Source: JABDMH01 sp964428345 (GTDB taxonomy: Bacteria > Bacteroidota > Bacteroidia > Chitinophagales > Saprospiraceae). Taken from it: 64,000 nucleotides of DNA. This document shows positions 27,135 to 36,817 of this stretch, piece by piece. A model generated the notes under the pieces. The model was not told the DNA's origin. It made no database searches and worked only from the letters and a program-made list of their open reading frames with translations. The stretch lies in contig CAYRYD010000011.1 in assembly GCA_964428345.1 (NCBI GenBank), forward strand, positions 65,381 to 129,380. Reading direction: 5' to 3'. Positions within the stretch are counted from its first letter, which is position 1. Each line of letters opens with the position of its first letter. A program made the translations under genes and the position numbers.

Positions 27135-29315
27135 ATGCATCGAATTTTATTGGGTTTGTTGCTGACCGGTATGGTTTATTCGCTCCATGCACAAACTGAA
27201 ACGGACACCATCAAAACACAGATACTTTCCACCATTACCGTTTCTGCCGCCAGAGCTCCCCAGGATATCACCCGGCTGGATCCCGTACAGGGCACTTATA
27301 TATATTCCGGTAAGAAAAATGAAGTGATCAATCTAAGTGAGAAACAGGTCAGCCTGACCGAAAAATATGGCCGGCAGATTTTCTCGAAAATCCCCGGTGT
27401 ATTTGTTTACGATATGGACGGTACCGGCAACCAGGTCAATATCTCCACCCGTGGCCTTGATCCCCACCGGGGCTGGGAGTTTAATATCCGGAAAGACGGA
27501 ATCCTGACCAATTCGGATATGTATGGTTATCCCGCCAGTCATTACAATTTACCGATGGAGGCAGTGGAACGGATTGAGCTGGTGCGGGGTACCGGTTCCC
27601 TCCAGTACGGAGCCCAGTTTGGAGGAATGCTCAACTATATCACCAGGATACCTGACACCACCGGGATCGCTTTCCGGAGTTTCAATACGATTGGTTCCTA
27701 TGGCCTTTTAAGCACTTTCAACGAAATTTCCGGAGGAAAGGATAAATTCCGTTTTTCTGCCTGGATCAATAAGAAATCGTTGAATGGCTACCGGCATAAC
27801 AGTGAATCGCACTACAATGCGGAGGCAGTTTCCATTTATTATGATGTTACCCGCAATCTACATCTTAAATTGGAGTGGACTCATTCCAATTATCTGATTC
27901 AGCTGGCCGGACCATTGACTGACCGGATGTTTGCGGATGACCCCCGGTCTTCTACCCGGGCGAGAAATTACTACAACCCGGATATTCATGTGCCTTCGGT
28001 CAGCCTTGACTGGACCATCAGCCGGTCAACCCAACTGAGGCTGATGACCTCGGCTGTCATTGGCTTGAGAAACAGTGTGCTCTTTGATAAACCGGCTATG
28101 GTGATCGACAGCGTGGTGAGCAGTACACAACAATATAATCACCGGCAGGTGGATATTGATCATTTTAACAGCTATACCACTGAATTGCGAATTTTACACA
28201 CTTATCGGTTATTCAACCATACCAGTGCACTGACGGCAGGAATTCAATACATGAACAACGATCTGCACCGTCAGCAGCAGGGTAAAGGCACGACCGGGAG
28301 TGATTACGACCTGACCCTGGTGACCCCGGGCTGGGGGCGGGATCTGCATTATAAGACGGATAATGTAGCCTTGTTTGCCGAAAATCGATGGCAGTTGACA
28401 TCACGCTTTTCGGTCAATACGGGAGTGCGGATGGAGATTGGTGAAACCAACATGAGTGGAAAGATCGCTTACTTTTCAGATGACGACATACCGGGGACCA
28501 TCCGTCATAATTATCCCTTGTTTGGAGCAGGCTTGCAATATGACGCCACCCGGGATATGAATTTTTACGCAGGCTGGTCGCAGGCTTATCGCCCGGTATT
28601 GTTCAAGGACATTATTCCGGCTTCGATCTATGAAGTAGCAGACAAGCAGTTGAAAGATGCATTTGGGTACAATGCCGAGGCTGGCTTCCGGGGTCGATGG
28701 AAATTTCTGAAATGGGACCTGACCGGATTTCACATCCGCTACAACAACCGACCGGGTACCCTTGCCCAGACCGATACTCACGGTGAGTTCACCATATTCC
28801 GCACCAATATAGGCGATTCACAGACCAGCGGAGTGGAACTTTTTACCCAGGGCGACTTTTCCCTGAGTCAAAAATCGGTGCTTTCATTATTCACCTCGAC
28901 ATCGTATATGGATGCCCGCTACCGGAATGCGGTGATCCGGGTGGGCAATGATAATGTGGATATTGATGGCAATAAGGTTGAAAGTGTACCGGCCTGGATT
29001 ATCCGCAATGGCCTGACGTTCAGGTATAATCATCTCAGTCTTTCCGTACTGCACAGCTATACCGCTGCAAGTTATGCCGATGCCCTTAATGCTGAAATAC
29101 CCGATGCCACCGGTGCGGTGGGACTTGTTCCCTCCTATCATCTGCTCGATCTGAATCTGGGAATCCGGATTACTTCCAAAATCAGATTGCAGCTCAATAC
29201 CAATAATGTGCTGGATAAAAAATATTTCACCAAACGACCCCAGGGTTATCCCGGTCCGGGTATCTGGCCATCCGACGGTCGTACATTGTCTGGTACGGCC
29301 ACGTTGGAAATTTAG
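27135..29315 (+). CDS. TonB-dependent receptor, FecA-like
   Basis: 726 residues. A signal peptide ends at HAQ (about 20). The plug domain contains GYPASHYNLPMEAVERIEL, IFSKIPGVFVYDMDG and ISTRGLDPHRGWEFNIRKDG, closely resembling Fe(III)-dicitrate receptor FecA-like proteins. A 22-strand barrel then ends with a FTKRPQGYPGPG motif and a short terminal strand. Iron-chelate or siderophore uptake is the family expectation, driven by TonB-ExbBD. It is preceded by 199 bp without recognisable features and followed by a second barrel. No anti-sigma or FecR gene is adjacent. Confidence 0.92.
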   Translation: MHRILLGLLLTGMVYSLHAQTETDTIKTQILSTITVSAARAPQDITRLDPVQGTYIYSGKKNEVINLSEKQVSLTEKYGRQIFSKIPGVFVYDMDGTGNQVNISTRGLDPHRGWEFNIRKDGILTNSDMYGYPASHYNLPMEAVERIELVRGTGSLQYGAQFGGMLNYITRIPDTTGIAFRSFNTIGSYGLLSTFNEISGGKDKFRFSAWINKKSLNGYRHNSESHYNAEAVSIYYDVTRNLHLKLEWTHSNYLIQLAGPLTDRMFADDPRSSTRARNYYNPDIHVPSVSLDWTISRSTQLRLMTSAVIGLRNSVLFDKPAMVIDSVVSSTQQYNHRQVDIDHFNSYTTELRILHTYRLFNHTSALTAGIQYMNNDLHRQQQGKGTTGSDYDLTLVTPGWGRDLHYKTDNVALFAENRWQLTSRFSVNTGVRMEIGETNMSGKIAYFSDDDIPGTIRHNYPLFGAGLQYDATRDMNFYAGWSQAYRPVLFKDIIPASIYEVADKQLKDAFGYNAEAGFRGRWKFLKWDLTGFHIRYNNRPGTLAQTDTHGEFTIFRTNIGDSQTSGVELFTQGDFSLSQKSVLSLFTSTSYMDARYRNAVIRVGNDNVDIDGNKVESVPAWIIRNGLTFRYNHLSLSVLHSYTAASYADALNAEIPDATGAVGLVPSYHLLDLNLGIRITSKIRLQLNTNNVLDKKYFTKRPQGYPGPGIWPSDGRTLSGTATLEI

Positions 29316-29547
29316 AGCTGAATAATCAGGTAGCGATCTTTATCTGGTTAATATGAATCCAGACAAATTCGTACCGGAGTTGGCCTCTGTAGCATGTTAT
29401 TAACAGGTTATGGAGCAGTCTTCATAGGATTTTGTTTATCAACCCATTGCCTGTCCTTATCCCGCGAGATCCGGCATTTAAACCAAATATCTCCCGGTGG
29501 AGGGGAAAATGCTTAAAATTAGGTATTCATTCTAAAATGGGGATCTT

Positions 29548-30678
29548 ATGAAAGTTTTTACCACTGCTGTATTTCTACTTTTATTTCTGATGACCAATAC
29601 GCACCTGAAGGCTCAGGGTTGCGTGGCCATCCGGGGGTTTTCTTCCTGCTCCGGATCGATCGGAAACAGCGCCTTTCTTATGAAGGGAGATTTAACCATT
29701 GGAGCCAATTACCGTTACTTCAAATCTTTCCGGCATTTCCGGGGTGATCATGAAGAGACTCACCGGGTTGAGGAAGGTACTGAAGTCATCAACAAATCAA
29801 GCCTGCTGGATCTGTCGCTCAATTATGGATTTTCAGATCGGTTATTCGGTACTTTGACGGTACCCTTTATTTTTCATGACCGGTCATCCATGTACGAACA
29901 TGGAGGGAATCCACCCAATGGATTGGGTGAAAGGCACACCACAACTTCGAGTGGTCTTTCCGATGTACGGCTTAGCGCCGGTTACTGGCTATTCAATCCG
30001 GATAAGCATCACAATTTCAATTATGCGGCTGGTCTTGGCATCAAATTGCCGACCGGTAAATACGACTACACCGACATCTTTTACAATCAGGGTCCGGAGC
30101 GCAACCAGGAGATTGAAGCGGTTGTGGATCAATCTATACAACCAGGTGACGGTGGATTCGGCATTACCATGGAAGTACAGGGATACCAGACAATTTCCCA
30201 CCGCCTCATGCTCAGCACCAATCTCTATTATATGTTAAACCCACAGACTACCAATGGTGTACTGACCCGAAGTGGTAATGAAGAATTTTCCTGTCCGGAT
30301 CAGTTTGCCGCCCGTCTGGGAGTCAACTATCTGGTACAGGGATTTTCCGCCTATCTCGGTGGCCGGGTCGAGGGAGTGCCTTCCAAAGATCTGATTGGAT
30401 CCAGTGCCGGTTACCGTCGGCCAGGGTACGTCGTTTCGGCCGAACCGGGCATAAGCTATAACCTGAATAATCTTCAGTTGAGCCTCAATGTACCGGTGGC
30501 TTTATACCGCAACCGTATCCAGAGTTATGCCGATAAAGTGAGGACGGCTGAAACAGGCGTATACCGCATTGGTGACGCCGCTTTTGCCAATTACCTGATT
30601 AACTTCAATGTAAGCTACCGAATCAATGGCAAATCGCATGGAGCTCAAACGCTACCGAATATCATTGACGTTGAATGA
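29548..30678 (+). CDS. Outer-membrane beta-barrel protein (phenol-MetA-like)
   Basis: 376 residues. A signal peptide ends about KAQG (residues 21-24). The mature protein alternates strands and loops, with LSLNYGFSDRLFGTLTVPF, GLGIKLPTGKYDY and GDGGFGITMEVQGY, as in barrels annotated as transporters or MetA-pathway phenol-degradation proteins. Substrate is unknown. It lies 232 bp after the FecA-like gene and is followed by a strong terminator, so it ends this transcriptional group. A shared iron or metal role is inferred from the adjacent receptor only. Confidence 0.7.
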   Translation: MKVFTTAVFLLLFLMTNTHLKAQGCVAIRGFSSCSGSIGNSAFLMKGDLTIGANYRYFKSFRHFRGDHEETHRVEEGTEVINKSSLLDLSLNYGFSDRLFGTLTVPFIFHDRSSMYEHGGNPPNGLGERHTTTSSGLSDVRLSAGYWLFNPDKHHNFNYAAGLGIKLPTGKYDYTDIFYNQGPERNQEIEAVVDQSIQPGDGGFGITMEVQGYQTISHRLMLSTNLYYMLNPQTTNGVLTRSGNEEFSCPDQFAARLGVNYLVQGFSAYLGGRVEGVPSKDLIGSSAGYRRPGYVVSAEPGISYNLNNLQLSLNVPVALYRNRIQSYADKVRTAETGVYRIGDAAFANYLINFNVSYRINGKSHGAQTLPNIIDVE

Positions 30679-30738
30679 CTTTTGTATATGATTCTTTAAA
30701 AACAATATGAAGTAGATTGCTTGTTTGTACAAAAAAGA

Positions 30739-30775
30739 AATCTCCGGTAGTGGTGATTACCGGAGATTCTTTTTG
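30739..30775 (+). terminator. Rho-independent terminator after the second barrel gene
   Basis: A perfect 11-bp stem (aatctccggta / taccggagatt) with an 8-base loop is followed by ctttttg. It lies 60 bp after the stop at 30678 on the sense strand. Confidence 0.85.
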
Positions 30776-30900
30776 AAAATTCTGCTTTATACCGGTAACG
30801 TTTTATCACCCTGATGGTACTTATCAAAACGATCCGACTGTAAAAAATACCCAAACTGGATCCGGATAGAAACTGAACTATAATTATCCCGTTGAGCATC

Positions 30901-30925
30901 AGCCCTCCAAGGTGAGGGCTTTTTA
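30901..30925 (+). terminator. Possible second terminator
   Basis: agccctc / gagggct is a perfect 7-bp stem with a 6-base loop followed by five Ts. It sits at the left edge of the repeat-rich island and could be a backup terminator. Confidence 0.5.
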
Positions 30926-30931
30926 ATGCAT

Positions 30932-32550
30932 GGATACGATCCAAGGGATCCTGACCCTTTGGGTTCAAACGGTCTTCGGTACGGTCCAAAGGGTCCTGAC
31001 CCCTTTGGGTCCAATTTAACAATTAAACAAACAATTCAACAGGTTGAGTTAGTCAGTCGTTGCATTGGTCGTCCATGCCAGGTGCTCGATTCTCAAGCGG
31101 TCAAGTGGAGCGTGAACTTCTCTGGGGAGTAATCAGAATGTCATTGGTACGGTGTCCCCCCTGGGGGGGCAGGGGGGAGAAAATCTCAGACCCTCCTTGT
31201 AACAGTTAAACAATTACACAATTAAACAGTACGTTGTCCCCCCTCTAAGGGGGCAGGGGGGTAAGCTCAGCGTTTTTTTCAGTTAAACAGTGATCTCAGG
31301 CAAACCGCTGTGCTTAGTTGTTGCAACGTTGATCCTTCAGAGCTCAAGATCCTTTTTATCATTCTGTACTTTTGGCTTGATGACCGAAATGTTCATAGGT
31401 ACGGTCCAAGGGGTCCTGACCATTTGGGTTCAAACAGTCTTCGGTACGGTCCAAGGAGTCCTGACCCCTTGGGTTCCTATGATCTCAGAATATAGGCCTG
31501 GATATCCGCTATAAACTTCAAGGCCCCATCTTCGATCTGCCTGGTCAGCATTGTAGGATTATTGAAATCCGGATTTTCAACCAGGGTGTGCTCCACAATG
31601 GAATAAACATCGTTGACAGATGCAGGAATCCGGTATTGATCCCAATCGGATTTCTTAAAGAGATTCCAGTATTTTTTCTGGATACTTTTATTGTATCCTG
31701 CCAGCCAGATTTCAAAGCGGATTAACTCGTGATTAAAAATAATGGCAATTTTGAGCTTTTTACTTTTCAGGGATTCAGGGAAAAAAGCAAAATACGATAT
31801 GTCCATATAACCCTGATAAATGCTACCTGAGACAAAGAAATCAGGATATTTATTTTTTAAATGCACCCGCAGTTGCATGATGTACTCCATCAAGCCCTGA
31901 TACGCCAATTTTATGTCACCTTTCGCGATCTGTTTCTTATACTCGGCAATATAGTCATTCAGCGATGTCATGGGCGCATATGCGATAGTTTACAATGACT
32001 GAGAATAGTTCAGTATTTATTTGGTATCCTCAGTTCCTCCAATACTGGAATTATCTGGTACAATATAACCTTTTGGCTCATTACAGGGAAGTATCCAGAA
32101 ACTCATTCGGATGATGTCGCCCCTCTGGGGGGCAGAGGGTAATATGGATTTTGGACAAGGCATCGGTACGGTCCAAGGGGTCCTGACCCCCTGGATGCCA
32201 GTTCAAAATTTGCAGTTCAACATTTAAACCCACGTTAGTCAGTCGTTGCACTTAGTTGCAACGTTGATCCTTCAAAGCTCAAGATCCTTTTTATTCTGTA
32301 CTTTTGGCTTGATCCTCGAAATGTTCATCTGCACGGTTCAAGGGGTCCTAACCCCTTGAAGTCCAATTTAGCAATTAAACAAACAATTCAACAGGTTGAA
32401 TTAGTTAGTCATTGCGTTTGGTCGTCCTTGCCGATAGCCCATTTCCGAAACTCATTCGGACGTTGTCCCCCTCTGGGGGGCAGGGGGGTATGAGGGATTT
32501 TGGACAAGGCATCTTCGGTACGGTCCAAGGGGTCCTGACCCCTTGGAGTC
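30932..32550. repeat. Repeat-rich island: palindromes, GC-rich motifs and direct repeats
   Basis: Four repeat families recur. Palindrome tccaaggggtc / gaccccttgga occurs near 30941, 30984, 31405, 31450, 32171, 32338 and 32524. A GC-rich motif (tgtcccccctc ... gggggcagggggg) occurs near 31153, 31233, 32113 and 32461. A block of about 105 bp at 31313-31420 is repeated directly at 32251-32350, and a 70-bp block at 31011-31080 is repeated directly at 32363-32432. Each pair is roughly 85-90% alike by eye. Apart from the gene at 31477-31971 the island (30679-31476 and 31972-32558) holds no convincing ORF. Confidence 0.8.
31477..31971 (-). CDS. Small conserved protein, DUF7000-like
   Basis: 164 residues, no signal peptide or transmembrane segment. 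The N-terminal helical part (NDYIAEYKKQIAKGDIKLAY, then QGLMEYIMQLRVHL) precedes a mixed domain with SGSIYQGYMDISYFAFFPES, KKLKIAIIFNHELIRFEIWL and AGYNKSIQKKYW. I recognise this as the DUF7000-type family seen in Firmicutes and Bacteroidota, mostly from memory. Function is unknown. The gene stands alone between direct repeats about 105 bp long, and a palindrome copy ends 3 bp from its stop. This setting suggests cassette-like mobility, but no recombinase or attachment site is visible. Confidence 0.65.
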   Translation of the reverse strand: MTSLNDYIAEYKKQIAKGDIKLAYQGLMEYIMQLRVHLKNKYPDFFVSGSIYQGYMDISYFAFFPESLKSKKLKIAIIFNHELIRFEIWLAGYNKSIQKKYWNLFKKSDWDQYRIPASVNDVYSIVEHTLVENPDFNNPTMLTRQIEDGALKFIADIQAYILRS

Positions 32551-32558
32551 CTTTCAAT

Positions 32559-33788
32559 TCAATTCCTGGAGGGTGTCCATTTCGACCGGCCACCGGTGGA
32601 GGCCAGAAACCGCATCGACTCCCGGTAGGCGATCAGCTGGGCATCCAGCAGCATCTCTGGGGTAAGGATAATCATTTCACCCTTTTGGTCCCGGGCCGAT
32701 GAAAATCCGTGACTGGGTGATTCAAAGACCACCGCCAGGGCGCCGCAATGTAAACTGAGCGCCGTATCCAGATTGTAGGGTGATCTTACCGCTCTTTCGG
32801 GGTTGGCTTCGGTGTCAGGGTCACTCGTTCTTTCCAGTCCGGCTTTAGTCCATGCGGTGAGCACACCGCGATACAGTTGTTCAAAAGGTGCATCCAGGAC
32901 CGGTTCGGTAAACGGCCGGTGAATCTTGGGAAATACCGCTCCCGTATGCATGTTTAGAATGAGATCCGGCTTTTCACGGCTGCAGAGGTCATACAACGCT
33001 TTGGTTTCCGGTTGAACCTTGTCGAAGAAATCATCGTGCTGGATATTGACACCGGCTTCATTGGGATAGCCCCCGGGAAATTTGTTGGTGGTAAAGTCAA
33101 AGGGAATCTGTTTTTTTACGTGTGGCCAACCGGTGATGGTGCCATCCGGATTGCCGCCCGTATTCCAGTATTCAATCACCGTATGATCCATACCCCGGTG
33201 CGGAGCCATCCGGATCGGTACCCGGTTCCTGCCATCCGGATTCATCACCGGGATCACGATCAACCGGTCTATGGAATCCAGCAGCGACTTGAAATCCGGC
33301 CACTCCTTACCCCGCAGGTCCCTGCCGGTTTCCAGCACGGACAGGAAATTGATGATACCCATGATTGGCTCCAGTTCCCCGCCATGTACACCGGCCATCG
33401 CTATAAAGACCGCTTTTTCGTGGTCTGGCCCGCGGTACGATGCTACATCGCGGTATCCCAGTGATCCTGAAAAGGTGGAAGTGCCTTTTCCCTGTCTCGG
33501 ATTACCGTAGGAAACCGCATAAAGGGGACGGCCTCCGGCTGAGGTGCCTATCTGACTGACTGCACCCTTTTTGATATGACTGGTGAGAAACGCGGAGACT
33601 TCTTCGTTGGTCGTTAACCAGAATCCGGGGATATCTTCCCGGTTTTTCAAATAATCGACCGGGACCTCAAAGGTGTGGATACCCGGTTTAATCGTGGTGG
33701 TTTCCTGTGCAGTGAGACCCGAATGAGAAAAGAAATGCAAGAGTACCGGGATAATCCACCGAATTTTTTGTTGAATCAGTCTATGCAT
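32559..33788 (-). CDS. Exported M14-family zinc carboxypeptidase
   Basis: 409 residues. A signal peptide covers about 10-28 (ending TAQ). The zinc motif HxxE is in GVHGGELEP, a second histidine is in ILNMHTGAVFP, and IPVMNPDGRNR is the usual substrate-binding arginine segment. A likely catalytic glutamate is in VVFESPSHGF. These belong to the M14 peptidase / succinylglutamate desuccinylase fold. It would trim peptides or modified amino acids in the periplasm. It is 52 bp downstream of the Tat-exported protein at 33841. Its stop codon lies just beyond a copy of the island palindrome. Confidence 0.85.
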   Translation of the reverse strand: MHRLIQQKIRWIIPVLLHFFSHSGLTAQETTTIKPGIHTFEVPVDYLKNREDIPGFWLTTNEEVSAFLTSHIKKGAVSQIGTSAGGRPLYAVSYGNPRQGKGTSTFSGSLGYRDVASYRGPDHEKAVFIAMAGVHGGELEPIMGIINFLSVLETGRDLRGKEWPDFKSLLDSIDRLIVIPVMNPDGRNRVPIRMAPHRGMDHTVIEYWNTGGNPDGTITGWPHVKKQIPFDFTTNKFPGGYPNEAGVNIQHDDFFDKVQPETKALYDLCSREKPDLILNMHTGAVFPKIHRPFTEPVLDAPFEQLYRGVLTAWTKAGLERTSDPDTEANPERAVRSPYNLDTALSLHCGALAVVFESPSHGFSSARDQKGEMIILTPEMLLDAQLIAYRESMRFLASTGGRSKWTPSRN

Positions 33789-33840
33789 AATTTACTTTAA
33801 ATGCTGATGATCTTTCTAACTGGTTCGGATTTGTGTTCAT

Positions 33841-34896
33841 TTAGTCAATACAGGAATATTGCTTCCGGGGATCCATCAAATGACCCCATCCAAAGATTTC
33901 TTCGTTTTCAAGGTCTTTTACCGGTTTGAGAAAACCGGCCTGTATCAGTCCTCCGGTATGAAAATAAACGGCATCGACGTCGGAGGTTGAATTGTCCGGA
34001 AAATGACTGAAGCCTCCGTCAGCATTCCGGCACCGGAGGATCCAGTCGGTGGCCCTCCGGTAAGCTTCCCTGATATCACGGTTGCGACGGTTGTCACCCG
34101 CTTGACGCAGGATAAACAGGGCGTCGAATGCGGCGTGTACGTCATAATCCGGGCTGTGGACCTGCCAGGAACCATCCTCTTTCTGGTCGCGCAAAACGCG
34201 ATCAACCATCTGGTCTGCCATGGGGATCTCCTGTCCGATCAGGCGGTAGTAATGTGCAGCGTGGAACGTCGAGGCCACATGATCACCCAGATAGCCATCT
34301 TCCTTTTGCTCATTGGAAAGGTAATCACGCATTTTCTGATCGACGTGACGAGGCATTTTTTCTCCCCAGGCACTGTAAAACAAGGCGAAAAAACTGGTCG
34401 TGTATAGTGGTAGCTTTTTAAACTGGCCTTCCTCGAAAAAAAATTCGATCACGGGTACCGGGTCGTATTCCGGTGTTTTCCCGAGCAATTTAAGTGCTAC
34501 CACACTCTGCACGGTATTGTAAAGCCGGGCCAGCGGTGAGGTGGGGTCCATCGTTCCGGTATCGGGATAGAAGGCTCCGTCTTTCCTCTGAGCGGAAAGG
34601 AAGAAGTCACTGGTCCGGTCTTCGTAGGGCAATGGCCAGCCAAAAGTCTTGTGCAATATCACCGCATATGCCGGAGCGGCGATCCCGGATAATCCGGTGT
34701 CCGAATTCCCCGGATAATCCGGATCAATGCCCGGTGTAAAGCTGCCATCCGGTTGGGCGATGGTGCGGAAAAACTGCCGGATTCCGGTCAGTACTTCCTT
34801 TTGACCGTCCTCACTCCGGTTCTTCCAGAGACCAGCCGTCAGACCGGCCACCGCCAATGGAGTCCGGACCAGAAATGTGCGTCTGTCGACATTCAT
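33841..34896 (-). CDS. Tat-exported alpha/alpha-toroid (prenyltransferase-like) protein
   Basis: 351 residues. The N-terminus DRRTFLVRTPLAVAGL (4-19) is a twin-arginine signal. The mature part has repeated DG-aromatic turns spaced about 50-60 residues apart: PDGSFTPG, KDGAFYPD, EDGYLGDH, EDGSWQVH and ADGGFSHF. This is the pattern of prenyltransferase/squalene-cyclase alpha/alpha-toroid repeats. No DDTA or DxDD catalytic motif is visible, so it is probably not a terpene cyclase; related exported proteins are of unknown function. It likely forms an operon with the M14 peptidase. Confidence 0.75.
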   Translation of the reverse strand: MNVDRRTFLVRTPLAVAGLTAGLWKNRSEDGQKEVLTGIRQFFRTIAQPDGSFTPGIDPDYPGNSDTGLSGIAAPAYAVILHKTFGWPLPYEDRTSDFFLSAQRKDGAFYPDTGTMDPTSPLARLYNTVQSVVALKLLGKTPEYDPVPVIEFFFEEGQFKKLPLYTTSFFALFYSAWGEKMPRHVDQKMRDYLSNEQKEDGYLGDHVASTFHAAHYYRLIGQEIPMADQMVDRVLRDQKEDGSWQVHSPDYDVHAAFDALFILRQAGDNRRNRDIREAYRRATDWILRCRNADGGFSHFPDNSTSDVDAVYFHTGGLIQAGFLKPVKDLENEEIFGWGHLMDPRKQYSCID

Positions 34897-35121
34897 GCTC
34901 CTAATATATCACTCTTCCGATAAATAACGGGGTAAACGGGCAACACTCCAGGTAGCAACCGGAGATGCCATCGAGTCGGGATGGACCTGAGGGAGCGGGA
35001 TTCGCCAGGAATGATTCATCGAAAAACTACTTTCGATTTAGCTCCCGGGAAATTGGTCCGGAACAAAGAATTTAACACCTTTGCATAAGCATGGGTGACC
35101 GGCAGGTCACTTAAGGATGCT

Positions 35122-35193
35122 GGCCCTGTAGTTCAACGGATAGAATAGGAGTTTCCTAAACTCTAGATCCAGGTTCGATTCCTGGCGGGGCTA
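35122..35193 (+). tRNA. tRNA-Arg (anticodon CCT)
   Basis: The 72-base sequence folds as a cloverleaf: acceptor 7 bp (with terminal G-T), D arm GTTC/GAAT, anticodon stem GGAGT/ACTCT with loop TTCCTAA (CCT anticodon), and T stem CCAGG/CCTGG with loop TTCGATT. Discriminator A; CCA is not encoded. It reads AGG. Confidence 0.9.
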
Positions 35194-35236
35194 CACTTTA
35201 CAAACATAATATTGATTAAAGAGAACTGTCGGAATA

Positions 35237-36085
35237 TTACCAGACCCTTAGTTTTTTCGATGATTCACTTTTACTACTTTTTCTTTTGATCTTTTGAATC
35301 TGGAGCATCTGATTCTGGATTTCCAGGATATGCTTTTTAACGATTTCATTTTCCAGCTTCAGAAGATCATTTTCTTTTTTTAGTTCCTGGATGGCTGCAA
35401 AGGCTATTCCATCGGCATCAACCGTTGCAATAGTTGTTTCTCCCTGGCCTAATCCAAAAGCAGCATAAAAATCCTGTACCATCGGGCCAATATGACGGCC
35501 TTCCTCTCCTATAAATTGCCACTCAGAGATCGAAAGGGTAGCCACTTTATCCAGAATCGACCGGTTATCTACCTGCGTAATTTTTTCCTTTCGGTTAATA
35601 TCGGATGATCCATTGATGGTACCTAAAGTGGACAGGTTTCCAGCCTCAGTAATAGTCAAGATCTTACCATTAGTGCCGTTATAGATGGCAAATTCACTGG
35701 TACTGTTAGCATCATCATCCAGATGGATATGGTAATTGTCTTCTGCCACAAGAATCATATCACCTCCAATCCCACCAGCCGTTTTGATTACACAATCATC
35801 AAGTCCATCTCCCCACTGTGAATATGCCCCACCAAGTTCAATAGCTACACCTCCTCTACCAGTAAATCGAGCACCTGTTCCAAAGTCACTGTAACCCCAG
35901 AATCCATAATGGGTCGAACTTTCGCCTCTAACTCCGTTGCTATTTAAACTAAAGCCAAATACTCCTGAACTACTGCTGCTCGTGCCGCGAACTCCAACGC
36001 TATTGATACTCTCTCCCAGGATTGCAGTCTGCCCTTGCAGATTAGTGATGATCAACGAGAATAAAAATCCGATTAAATTCTTCAT
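35237..36085 (-). CDS. Secreted surface protein with S74-type chaperone domain
   Basis: 282 residues. A signal peptide covers about 1-19. The N-terminal part repeats GVRG/GVFGFSL-type segments as in Bacteroidota trimeric surface or fibre proteins. The C-terminal part, SSDINRKEKITQVDNRSILD then VATLSISEWQF and AFAAIQELKKENDLLKLEN, matches the peptidase S74 intramolecular chaperone domain with its terminal coiled coil. The S-D dyad expected for self-cleavage starts at SSDINRKE. It would trimerise and be surface-exposed. No T9SS domain is seen. Confidence 0.78.
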   Translation of the reverse strand: MKNLIGFLFSLIITNLQGQTAILGESINSVGVRGTSSSSSGVFGFSLNSNGVRGESSTHYGFWGYSDFGTGARFTGRGGVAIELGGAYSQWGDGLDDCVIKTAGGIGGDMILVAEDNYHIHLDDDANSTSEFAIYNGTNGKILTITEAGNLSTLGTINGSSDINRKEKITQVDNRSILDKVATLSISEWQFIGEEGRHIGPMVQDFYAAFGLGQGETTIATVDADGIAFAAIQELKKENDLLKLENEIVKKHILEIQNQMLQIQKIKRKSSKSESSKKLRVW

Positions 36086-36817
36086 GGTAATCTTTTGATT
36101 TAAATTTAGCTTAAATCCAGATCACCAACACTGAAAAGATTGAGACGATCTGCCTTGAAGATCATGAGGTTCGTTGTGAAATCATCCTATGCTCAAACAG
36201 GCTGCTTCCACTTAGAATTGAGAAGATCAAGGAATCATCTCTGTATAAAACAAATCTCTCTCCACAGTCTTATTTCCATATAAATATTAATTCTGGTGAT
36301 CCACTGCCTGGTCCCGCAAGTTTGACAGGGTTAACTATCAAAATCCTCCTTCCATTTCTTCCTTGGATATGAATCAATTCAGACGAGCAGATAAGTAGGA
36401 GAATTTTAAGCAGATGCTGGCGTAATACCCGTGCACCTCCATCACAACAACCATGCAAAAATTCCATACCGGTCAACTCCTGGTCACCCGGGGAGTTCAC
36501 CAACGAATGGGAGAATCTTCTGATTTCGCCCTATTCGTTCAGCATTCCGAAGACAAACAACTCAATGACAGCGCTCTGAATGGCTCTGACAGGCTTCTCT
36601 CGGTGTGTGCCACAGCAGATGAAAAAATCTGGATCATTACCAAATATGACAGAACTGTCACAACTGTCTTATTTCCGGATAAATACTAATCCAGTATGGA
36701 GTCCTGGACAGGTTTAAGTGACCATTCAGATGGTCATTACTCAGCTAAGAAATTGGTTCAGTAGTCATTGGAAATTTCACCAATTCGCACTAAATTATAG
36801 TCATCAATCACAGAATC
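36086..36817. other. 732-bp intergenic region
   Basis: No convincing gene; the ORFs at 36270-36503 (minus) and 36453-36689 (plus) lack features. A short motif, gtcttattt...ataaata.taat, occurs near 36266 and again near 36665, hinting at duplicated leader sequence or decayed surface-protein genes. The leader of the broken FISUMP gene is expected just before 36818. Confidence 0.4.

Noticed and set aside
30932..32550. CRISPR array
   Set aside because: Repeats are irregularly spaced, belong to several families and have no cas genes nearby.
36270..36689. ORFs of about 77-78 codons on both strands
   Set aside because: No recognisable motif; they overlap each other and have no operon context.
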